64,000 nucleotides of DNA, taken from Mesotoga sp. Brook.08.105.5.1. GTDB lineage: Bacteria > Thermotogota > Thermotogae > Petrotogales > Kosmotogaceae. How positions within the stretch are numbered: the first letter of the stretch is position 1; each line of letters opens with the position of its first letter. This document shows, piece after piece, positions 34,022-42,039 of this stretch. The translations under genes and the position numbers were made by a program. Under the pieces are notes generated by a model that was not told the DNA's origin, searched no databases, and was given only the letters and a program-made list of their open reading frames with translations. Where the stretch lies: the NCBI RefSeq assembly GCF_002752635.1, contig NZ_AYTW01000056.1:1-64000 (forward strand). Reading direction: 5' to 3'.

Positions 34022-37000
34022 AACTTTGTATGAAGAATCTTAAGCTCCCTATTTCGAGACTTCTTTCAAGAGTGTTGAAGTCCGATCCAGCCTTTGACTG
34101 TGGGGGTATTGAAATATCTGGAATAACTATTGACTGTGCATCAAGAGAGGTCTCGATCGATTTCTCTTGCGAGGTAAACGAAGACGTGAGACATTATCTA
34201 GAATCTACCTTTCGTGAAGAAGCGATGCGACTTCTCGGTTCTTCTGTTAGGCTTTCATTTGAACCTGGAGATTTTGAGACCGCAGGTGCAGAGAAAGAAG
34301 TTTCGAGGATAACTGAAGAGCAGTTCAGAGAGATACTCAAACTCACCAACGGCGCATCTTCATACCTTGCTTCTTCCGAAATGGTGTTCGAGAAGAATAG
34401 AATTCTGATCACTGTTCACGATCAGTTTTCATTTCAGAGAATCAGTTCAAAAAAGCACGATTTAAGAAAAGCGATCGAAAAGGTATGCGAGAGAACCATA
34501 CCATTTGATATAGTTCTAGATATCCGTGAGGACGAGGAGCTGACCGTTGACGAAGATTCCTCATATCCCGAAGTTGAAAGAGAGAGCAAGGTCTCTTCCG
34601 GTGAGGCTGATTTGGTTCTGATAGGAAGAGAAATAAGAGCTGTCTCAAAGAAAATGAAAGAGGTTCTTGGAAACGAGACCGATGTAGTGGTCAGTGGTAA
34701 GACCTTTGGACTGGAGTCGAGAAACGGAAAGCTCTTCATTCTTACGTTCAACATAACTGATTACACGGATTCTCTTACTGTAAAACTTATCGGTGAAAAT
34801 GCTCGTTCCCTCTCCGAAAAGCTCCGCGAAGGCGATGAGCTTACCATAAGAGGGAAGATGGAAACCGATACGTGGATTAAAGACGAGGTTCTGATTCCCA
34901 GAGATATCAACAGAACGACTCTTTCAAGGCGTGTTGACAATGCTCCCGAAAAGCGTGTGGAATTGCATCTGCATACCAAGATGAGTGCTTTGGACTCAGT
35001 TGTTGACGTCAAAGAGCTAGTGAACACTTTCAGAGAGTGGGGACATGACGCGGCTGCCGTGACTGATCATGGGGTAGTTCAGTCAGTGCCGGAGTTCTAC
35101 TTTGCAGCTAAGAAGAATGGAATCAAGCCTATTTTCGGTATGGAAGGTTACATGATAAACGATTCAGAGCAAATAACGATGAACATAGACGAAGACACCT
35201 CATCTCTAGATGAAGCTTTGTTCGTTGTCTTTGATCTCGAGACGACGGGTCTCAACCCAAAGGAAGATGAGATAATTGAGATCGGTGCGGTAAAGATGAG
35301 AGGCGGCGAAGTCATTGAGACATACTCATCTTTTATTAAGCCTGAAAGAGAACTCTCGTCTCTGATCTCTAGTTTGACGGGAATAACTGAAGACATGCTT
35401 TCCGATGCTCGTTCGATCAAAGAAGTGCTCCCCGAATTTGTAAAGTTCACTGAGGGAAGCATACTTGTTGCTCACAACTCCTCCTTTGACTACGGCTTCG
35501 TCCGCAACTCTGTTAAGAAACATTTCGGAGGAGATTGGGAGATGCCATGCGTCGATACGCTTGCCCTTGCAAAAAGCTTATTCAAATCCAAGAGCTATTC
35601 ACTAGATAACGTTGTGAAGCGCCTCAAACTTGGACATTTTGATCATCACAGGGCTTACGAGGACGCAAAGGTTACCGCCGAAGTCCTGAAGAAGTTCATT
35701 CAGCTGGCGGAAAAGAGAGGGATTCAGAGCGTTGGCGAGCTTGAAAAACTGAGAAAGAACCAAAATCTCGACTCTCTTAAGCCGGTTCATGTAAGTATGT
35801 TGGCCAAGAACAAGAAGGGTCTCGAAAATCTATACAGGTTGGTAACAGCCTCTCACACGAAGTACTTCTATATGAAGCCGAGGATTCCCAAGAGCCTATT
35901 AACTGATTTCAGAGATGGGCTTCTGATAGGTAGCGCTTGTGTCTCGGGTGAACTATCCAAAGCATTTATCGGTGGCGCTAGTACCGAAGAGCTGGAGGAA
36001 ATTGCGAAATTCTACGACTATATTGAGGTTATGCCACTAGACAATATTGACACTAGCGAGGGCGAGACCAATATGTCGAGAGACACATTGACCAAGATGT
36101 ACCGTGAGTTCTACAGAGTTGGCAAGAGACTGAACATTCCTGTAGTTATGACTGGGGATGTGCACTTTATAAATCCACATGATGACATTTATAGAGCCGC
36201 AATAAATGCTGCTCAGGATTACGATAACTTTCAGAACCAACCATCGTTGTATCTCCATACAACGGAGGAGATGATGAACAAAGCAGTCGATATTTTCGAA
36301 GACAAGGCTATTGCAAAGGAAGTGGTTATCGATAATTCAAGGTATATTTCCTCAATGATCGAGGAGGTGACTCCGATTGAGGGGAAGCTACACCCTCCAG
36401 TAATAGAAGGCGCAGAAGAAGAAGTAAGGAGAATGGCTCTTGAGAATGCCGAACGGTTGTATGGAAATCCTCTGCCGGAAATCGTCGAAAAGAGGCTCAG
36501 TCGTGAGCTTGACGCAATAATCGGTCATGGCTACGCGGTCTTGTATCTCATCGCTCAGAAAATGGTCGCAAAGTCCAATGAGGAAGGTTACGTGGTCGGT
36601 TCAAGGGGTTCAGTAGGAAGCTCCCTGGTGGCCAATGTAATCGGAATAACTGAGGTAAATCCGCTTCCACCACATTATCTCTGTTCCGAATGTGGCAAGT
36701 CGATCTTTCCTGAAACCGATCTCGAATCCGGTTATGATCTTCCTAGAATGGAATGCCCGGGTTGCGGGAATGAGATGGCAAAGAATGGCCAGAGCATTCC
36801 TTTTGAGACCTTCCTGGGATTTGAGGGGGACAAAGTGCCAGATATAGACCTGAACTTCTCTGGAGAGTACCAGGAACGGGCCCACGCCTTTATAGAAGAA
36901 CTGTTTGGCAGAGACCATGTATTCAGAGCAGGAACGATCTCTACTCTAGCTGAAAGAACGGCCTTTGGGTTCGTAAGGGCCTATTCTGAAAAGAGCGGTA

Positions 37001-38256
37001 GAACGCTTAGAAGGGCTGAACAGGAGCGAATTGCGCGTGGCATCGTAGGAGTAAAAAGAACAACTGGTCAGCATCCCGGTGGTCTTATGATCGTGCCGAA
37101 AGACATGGACGTTCATACTTTCACACCGGTTCAGCACCCCGCAAACGATACAAAGAGTTCAACGCTGACAACTCACTTCGCATATGAGGTAATTCATGAT
37201 GATCTGGTTAAGATAGACGCTCTAGGCCATGACGATCCTACGTTTATCAGGATGCTGAAGGACATAACTGGAGTTGATCCAGAAAGCATTCCAATGGATG
37301 ATACTGAGACTCTGGCGATCTTCTCTTCACTAAAACCTCTGGGAGTGAAATACCACGAGCTTGGAACCGACATGGGCACCCTGGGAATCCCCGAGTTCGG
37401 CACGACTTTTGTTCGGAGCATGCTTGCAGATACAAGACCCTCAAGTTTCGGCGAACTGGTAAGAATATCGGGTCTTTCCCATGGAACTGATGTGTGGTTG
37501 AATAACGCTAAGGACATCATTACTTCGAAACAAGCCTCACTTTCTCATGTTATAGCCTGTCGCGACGATATAATGAACTACCTGATTGCTAAGGGAATGG
37601 ATCCAAAGGAGGCCTTCAAGATCATGGAAAAGGTCAGAAAGGGAAAGGGTCTCAACAGGGACGATGAAGATAAAGTGAGATCAAGTGGCGCTCCCGAATG
37701 GTTCATCAACTCATGCAAGAAGATCAAGTATCTCTTTCCAAGAGCCCATGCCGCTGCATATGTTAGCATGGGATACAGAGTGGCGTATTTCAAAGTACAC
37801 TATCCCCTCGCCTTCTACAGCACCTATTTTTCAATTAAGGGTGGAGAGTTCGACATAGATATTTGTACATCGGACGTCAATACGATCAAGAAAGAGATTA
37901 TCAGACTTAGAGGTGATCAAGAAAGGAACGTCAAAGACAGGGCAAAAGAGACTCTCCTGGAGGTAGTGATGGAAATGTTACTCAGGGGATTTGGCTTCTT
38001 GAACGTCGACTTGATGAAATCGCATCCAACGAGATTCTTGATTGAAGGGAGATCGCTCAGAATACCTTTCAATAGGCTCCAAAACATGGGAGACAAGGCG
38101 GCGAGGTCTATTGAGCAGGAGAGAGAAAAAAGAGTATTCTCTTCAGTGGAGGATCTGATAAGAAGAACTGCTCTGAACAAGACCAGCGTTGAAATGCTCA
38201 GAAAGCACGGCGCTCTGAAGGGTCTTGCCGAGAAAGAACAGATCAGGCTGTTCTGA
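34018..38256 (+). CDS. polC: DNA polymerase III alpha subunit, PolC type
   Basis: Replicative DNA polymerase of 1412 residues. Order: N-terminal domain and OB fold (residues ~215-310), PHP domain start VELHLHTKMSALDS (near 317), inserted DEDDh proofreading exonuclease starting VVFDLETTGLNP (near 403), the rest of PHP, then the polymerase core with GSRGSVGSSLVAN, a four-cysteine zinc site (CSECGK...CPGCGN near 890-918) and the catalytic PDIDLNFSGEYQ (near 941). An internal exonuclease is the PolC hallmark. The C-terminus ends QIRLF, a match to the beta-clamp-binding motif QLxLF seen at PolC ends. The start ATG overlaps the ruvC stop. A clamp-like gene follows 8 bases downstream. Confidence 0.97.
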   Translation: MKLCMKNLKLPISRLLSRVLKSDPAFDCGGIEISGITIDCASREVSIDFSCEVNEDVRHYLESTFREEAMRLLGSSVRLSFEPGDFETAGAEKEVSRITEEQFREILKLTNGASSYLASSEMVFEKNRILITVHDQFSFQRISSKKHDLRKAIEKVCERTIPFDIVLDIREDEELTVDEDSSYPEVERESKVSSGEADLVLIGREIRAVSKKMKEVLGNETDVVVSGKTFGLESRNGKLFILTFNITDYTDSLTVKLIGENARSLSEKLREGDELTIRGKMETDTWIKDEVLIPRDINRTTLSRRVDNAPEKRVELHLHTKMSALDSVVDVKELVNTFREWGHDAAAVTDHGVVQSVPEFYFAAKKNGIKPIFGMEGYMINDSEQITMNIDEDTSSLDEALFVVFDLETTGLNPKEDEIIEIGAVKMRGGEVIETYSSFIKPERELSSLISSLTGITEDMLSDARSIKEVLPEFVKFTEGSILVAHNSSFDYGFVRNSVKKHFGGDWEMPCVDTLALAKSLFKSKSYSLDNVVKRLKLGHFDHHRAYEDAKVTAEVLKKFIQLAEKRGIQSVGELEKLRKNQNLDSLKPVHVSMLAKNKKGLENLYRLVTASHTKYFYMKPRIPKSLLTDFRDGLLIGSACVSGELSKAFIGGASTEELEEIAKFYDYIEVMPLDNIDTSEGETNMSRDTLTKMYREFYRVGKRLNIPVVMTGDVHFINPHDDIYRAAINAAQDYDNFQNQPSLYLHTTEEMMNKAVDIFEDKAIAKEVVIDNSRYISSMIEEVTPIEGKLHPPVIEGAEEEVRRMALENAERLYGNPLPEIVEKRLSRELDAIIGHGYAVLYLIAQKMVAKSNEEGYVVGSRGSVGSSLVANVIGITEVNPLPPHYLCSECGKSIFPETDLESGYDLPRMECPGCGNEMAKNGQSIPFETFLGFEGDKVPDIDLNFSGEYQERAHAFIEELFGRDHVFRAGTISTLAERTAFGFVRAYSEKSGRTLRRAEQERIARGIVGVKRTTGQHPGGLMIVPKDMDVHTFTPVQHPANDTKSSTLTTHFAYEVIHDDLVKIDALGHDDPTFIRMLKDITGVDPESIPMDDTETLAIFSSLKPLGVKYHELGTDMGTLGIPEFGTTFVRSMLADTRPSSFGELVRISGLSHGTDVWLNNAKDIITSKQASLSHVIACRDDIMNYLIAKGMDPKEAFKIMEKVRKGKGLNRDDEDKVRSSGAPEWFINSCKKIKYLFPRAHAAAYVSMGYRVAYFKVHYPLAFYSTYFSIKGGEFDIDICTSDVNTIKKEIIRLRGDQERNVKDRAKETLLEVVMEMLLRGFGFLNVDLMKSHPTRFLIEGRSLRIPFNRLQNMGDKAARSIEQEREKRVFSSVEDLIRRTALNKTSVEMLRKHGALKGLAEKEQIRLF

Positions 38257-38264
38257 GGGAAGAA

Positions 38265-39311
38265 ATGAATTTCCAGTTGGCTTCTTCCGATTTTGCAAAG
38301 TTGATCGATCTCTTTGGAAGAGTTTCGGGGTCCGTTGAGCCTTCTTTCCGCTATTTCCAGATCTATTACAGGAGGGGATTGAAGTTCTTCGCGACCGATG
38401 GTTGTATGAAGCTTGAGTTTTCTTCCGGGCTTCCAATCACGCCTTTCACCGGAGTATTCTCGATACCGATTGACTACGCCAGGGTTCTCAAGAGCTCTGA
38501 CGAGGAGTCAAACATAATCTTCTCCTCAGACGGAGACAACATTGAAATCAGAACAGATTCAGAAGTGCTCACATTGCAGAAGGCTCGAGGCGAGAACATT
38601 CCTTCGATGGAGAGGAAGTTCGAGTACTCCTCTCGCTTTCTTTTGAAGGAATTCAACGAATCTCTGGATTTCATATCTGCAGCTTCACAGGAAGGAGATA
38701 CTATCGAGATTTTTTCCAAAGGAAGTGAAACTGTACTCGCTGCTTCTGCAGGTAGAGCAATCCTTCTCTCAATGCTTAGAAACGAACCAAGAACAGACTT
38801 TCATTTTTCTTTACAGTACGTGACCACAAGGCATCTTGTTAAGTCTTTGGAGTTGTTGTCGACGAAAGAGCTCGATGCGGGTACAGGTATTTCCGAGCTC
38901 GGATTAAAGGCGGGACCTCTGCTTTTCTCCATATGCACCGACGAGACTGGTTTTCCCGTACCGCCTGCGTTTCTTTTCAAAGAAGTCGAAGGAGGAGTCG
39001 GGGTACAGAAGAGGGCTCTTCTGTCGGCTTTGAGAAAGATTGTCAGACTTTCCAAACAAGGCTTCTCCATTCTGATGATCTCAGATAAGAAAAGGATCAG
39101 ATTCTTTCTGAAAGCAGGAAGTCTTCGATATGAGTGTGAGATCGGGAAATTTGACGGTGAGGAGTTTGCCGTTCAAGTCGACCCCAGGAAGCTCCAGTCT
39201 GTTCTTTCGAGAATGAGTAACTCTACGATTTACCTTTTGATAAGAGACGATTACCTTCTAATGGTTGACAAGAAGAGCAGGATGCATCTGTTTGTTCCCG
39301 TCATAAAGTGA
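38265..39311 (+). CDS. Divergent DNA sliding-clamp-like (DnaN-fold) protein
   Basis: Protein of 348 residues directly after polC, ATG with GAGGGA before it. Three successive domains can be followed with the pattern of the beta clamp. Domain 1 starts MNFQLASSDFAKLIDLFGRV, has KFFATDGCMKLEFS (the DnaN ATDL-like spot) and ends GENIPSM. Domain 2 starts FLLKEFNESLDFISAAS. Domain 3 starts GVQKRALLSALRKIVRLS and ends with DPRKLQSVLSRM (DnaN NPkYLlD-L) and YLLMVDKKSRMHLFVPVIK (DnaN y-lMPvr). Overall length is near that of DnaN (about 366). Identity to ordinary clamps is clearly low, so a paralogue with a special role is more likely than the housekeeping clamp. Confidence 0.65.
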   Translation: MNFQLASSDFAKLIDLFGRVSGSVEPSFRYFQIYYRRGLKFFATDGCMKLEFSSGLPITPFTGVFSIPIDYARVLKSSDEESNIIFSSDGDNIEIRTDSEVLTLQKARGENIPSMERKFEYSSRFLLKEFNESLDFISAASQEGDTIEIFSKGSETVLAASAGRAILLSMLRNEPRTDFHFSLQYVTTRHLVKSLELLSTKELDAGTGISELGLKAGPLLFSICTDETGFPVPPAFLFKEVEGGVGVQKRALLSALRKIVRLSKQGFSILMISDKKRIRFFLKAGSLRYECEIGKFDGEEFAVQVDPRKLQSVLSRMSNSTIYLLIRDDYLLMVDKKSRMHLFVPVIK

Positions 39312-39410
39312 TGAGCAGAGTTCTCATCTGGTAGTATATAACTGTGCAATAATCTTCGAGGGTCTTGGAAGAAGTGGGCGGAGAAGATTTCTAGTTGGAG
39401 CTGAAGTCCT

Positions 39411-40757
39411 ATGAGAGTTATCGAGGCGAGAGGGATAGAAAAGTCATACGGAGGAAAGAAAGTTCTTAAAGCCGTCGATTTAGATCTAGATAGTGGTCAG
39501 CTTACAGTTTTAGGCGGACTGAACGGTTCTGGGAAGTCGACGATCATTAAGATTCTTAGTGGTGACATAAGCCCGGATAATGGTGAGATTGTTTTCGATG
39601 GGAAGCGGGTTGAGCTGCGGTCTATAGTCGATGCCAGACACATCGGTATTAGTGCAGTATATCAGGAATACATGCTTGTTCCAGACCTCACGATTGCAGA
39701 GAACATCTTCCTCGGAAGTGGAAAGTTTTCAATCAGCAGAAAGAAAATGAATCAAGAGAGTTCTAGACTACTTAAGGAAGTCGGCCTGGAGTATGAACCT
39801 TCTGCAAAAGTCTCATCACTTTCAGCAGATGACCAATCCTTGCTTGAGTTTGCGATTGCAGCTTTCTCAGAACCAAGGGTCTTATTGATTGACGATCTCT
39901 TCTCCGTGCTGAACAGCCCGTACAAGGAAAGACTGCTCAAAATGATAAACGATGTCAAGAATAGGGGAGCATCGGTCCTTGTTGCAACCCCAGATCCCGA
40001 AATAATGCAGAAGGCGGATAGACTGTTTTTCATAGAGAATTCGACAGTTGTAGATCTCCCGGTTCCGCTCGACAGAGGGGAGATACTTCGGAGAATCGGG
40101 GCTTCAAACGATCGCTCGATTCCTCCTTTTGAAGGAGAACCCCTGATCGAAATCGGGAATGTCGCTGGTACTGGTAAGGATCTGGAAATCAGTAGGGGCG
40201 AGCTCATCCATGTTTTTTGTGGTAGCTCTGAGATTATTAGGGAACTCACCCGGGCAATTACGCGGCAGGATCCGTTTTCTGAAAATGCGGTTCCGATATT
40301 CAGGGAGGCCAAGAGCTTCTTTGAAAGATTTGGTTCCAGAGGACCTTCTTCAGATGCAGAGAAGTATTTCTCAGCAACCTTGAAGAACAGCGGACTCGTT
40401 TCTCAAGTAATGCTGAAGAAAGCACGCAGCTTCATATCGACCAAAAAGCTTAGAAGAAGCTACATTCTAAACAAAGAGAGTGTAGTGTCCGTGAAGAGCT
40501 TTCTTGCAGGTCTTGAAGAGATAGACGGCTTTGCCGGAATCGTAAGTGATGAGGACGTTAAGCTCTCCCATTTGAGGTTTGAGGCCTGTGATCTCTACGT
40601 ATTTGTCAGACCTCTGCTTGGCCTGGATCCGGTTTCAATTGATGCTCTTGTCAGAGTTCTGCGGGACATTTCCGTGAATTCTAAAGCGGCGCTTGTGCTA
40701 ACCGATGAGATGGAAAGCCTGAGTTTCTGTACTAGGGGTATGATAGTATGCAGATGA
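39411..40757 (+). CDS. Degenerate RbsA-like (sugar or nucleoside type) double ABC ATPase
   Basis: Protein of 448 residues resembling the two-domain ATPases of sugar or nucleoside importers. Domain 1 has an intact Walker A (GGLNGSGKSTIIKIL) and a clear Q-loop region SAVYQEYMLVPDLTIAENIFLG. However, the signature is LSADD instead of LSGGQ, Walker B is VLLIDDLFSVLN with Asp in place of the catalytic Glu, and the switch His is replaced (VATPDPEIM). Domain 2 has no P-loop at all and only the D-loop-like FVRPLLGLDPVS survives. No permease or binding-protein gene is nearby. ATP binding without hydrolysis is likely. It overlaps the hydrolase gene by 10 bases. Confidence 0.75.
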   Translation: MRVIEARGIEKSYGGKKVLKAVDLDLDSGQLTVLGGLNGSGKSTIIKILSGDISPDNGEIVFDGKRVELRSIVDARHIGISAVYQEYMLVPDLTIAENIFLGSGKFSISRKKMNQESSRLLKEVGLEYEPSAKVSSLSADDQSLLEFAIAAFSEPRVLLIDDLFSVLNSPYKERLLKMINDVKNRGASVLVATPDPEIMQKADRLFFIENSTVVDLPVPLDRGEILRRIGASNDRSIPPFEGEPLIEIGNVAGTGKDLEISRGELIHVFCGSSEIIRELTRAITRQDPFSENAVPIFREAKSFFERFGSRGPSSDAEKYFSATLKNSGLVSQVMLKKARSFISTKKLRRSYILNKESVVSVKSFLAGLEEIDGFAGIVSDEDVKLSHLRFEACDLYVFVRPLLGLDPVSIDALVRVLRDISVNSKAALVLTDEMESLSFCTRGMIVCR

Positions 40758-41749
40758 ACCCCGATTTCTCATACGAGAAGAAGAAGATAGAGTTTTCCAG
40801 TGGTTATATATTCAAAGGCAAACACTATCGTTGTTCTATCATAAAGTATCCTTCTCTGTACAAGAACTGCACGAAGGGAACCGAAAACGTCGAGGTATAT
40901 CATTTTTCCCCAAGAGAACGTGCCGTTGGCTCGATACTGATACTTCACGGCTTGGGCACTGTCAATATCCCATTCCTCTTCTGGATGGGAAGCCATTTGG
41001 CAAGTGCCGGTCTGCAAGCCTCCGTGATGATACTTCCGGGAAATTATACGAGAACGGCAAGTGGTTCTACCAGCGGAAAGGACTTCTTTTCGCCAGATCT
41101 AAGAAGGTTGACGCTATTCTGGGAACAGGCCGTCGTGGATACTATGACAACCATCGACTTGCTCCAGCAAGAAAATATCTGGTGGGACAACAACTGTCTA
41201 TTTGGATATTGTCTTGGAGGTATGGTCTCCACAATAGTAAGTGCAATTGACAAAAGAATTAACAACTTGATTCTAATGACTGTCGGCGGCAACATCGCCA
41301 GGATTATGTGGCAGTCCCCCGTGCTGAAATCTGTTCGCCGGTCGCTGAGAAGCGGTTCGGGTGAAGAAGGGTATTTGAACGATGAGAAGAGACTGAACGC
41401 GAGATTCGAAGAAGACTCTCTGGCAGTCAAGAAAATGAAGAGTGCCTCCGAGCTGCTAGAATCCGACCTCCACCCCCTGTTCAAGATAGATCCTATTGCA
41501 TATGCTCGGTTCAACGACAGCAATAAGGTGACCATGATCGAGGCGCTTTTTGACAAGACTCTTCCGATACAGACGAGAAAACAGTTGTGGGAGGCCTTCG
41601 ACCGACCGAAAAGATATATAGTGCCTACTGGGCATGTTTCCTGGTTCCCTCTTGAGTACGCTTTGGGTAAGTACATTCTTAAGAAACTGGGGATAAAAGA
41701 GGCAAGAAGAAAGCTGAGACTTCTGGAGAGCACAAAACCTACTGAATGA
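40748..41749 (+). CDS. Alpha/beta hydrolase with cysteine nucleophile (PhaC-like elbow)
   Basis: Alpha/beta-hydrolase-fold protein of 333 residues. The oxyanion region is SILILHGLGTVN and the nucleophile elbow is LFGYCLGGMVST, with Cys155 in place of serine, as in polyhydroxyalkanoate synthases and dienelactone hydrolases. Candidate Asp is in EALFDKTLPI and His in VPTGHVSWFP. There is no signal peptide. It is shorter than PhaC and I see no PhaC N-terminal domain, so a different acyl-transfer or hydrolysis reaction is likely. It overlaps the degenerate ABC ATPase gene, suggesting linked function. The 290 bases after it contain no gene. Confidence 0.75.
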   Translation: MQMNPDFSYEKKKIEFSSGYIFKGKHYRCSIIKYPSLYKNCTKGTENVEVYHFSPRERAVGSILILHGLGTVNIPFLFWMGSHLASAGLQASVMILPGNYTRTASGSTSGKDFFSPDLRRLTLFWEQAVVDTMTTIDLLQQENIWWDNNCLFGYCLGGMVSTIVSAIDKRINNLILMTVGGNIARIMWQSPVLKSVRRSLRSGSGEEGYLNDEKRLNARFEEDSLAVKKMKSASELLESDLHPLFKIDPIAYARFNDSNKVTMIEALFDKTLPIQTRKQLWEAFDRPKRYIVPTGHVSWFPLEYALGKYILKKLGIKEARRKLRLLESTKPTE

Positions 41750-42039
41750 TCGCGAGCCGCAGAAAGTGCTTTCAACTGTTTTATAGCCGATCCATATACA
41801 GAGTAGAAAGCCGACGTAGTGGTTAGGGCGGAGGAGACAAGAAGATCCTTTAGCGCTGGGCCCGCTTCAGATGAAAGCTCTTGGTTGTTCAGAAAATTGA
41901 ATGATCTGTCACCTTGTCTAGGAACGAAGAAAAGATTCTCGCTCCAAAACGAAGAATCTCTTTTCTTACTGCACACCCGTACCCGCGACCTCGAGCCTAC
42001 GAGGCTTATCGAGAACTAACCTCGCTCAAATGAACGACG

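Noticed and set aside
41819-42019. A small plus-strand gene after the Cys-nucleophile hydrolase
   Set aside because: No ribosome site and no recognisable or regular protein pattern; the region is treated as intergenic.
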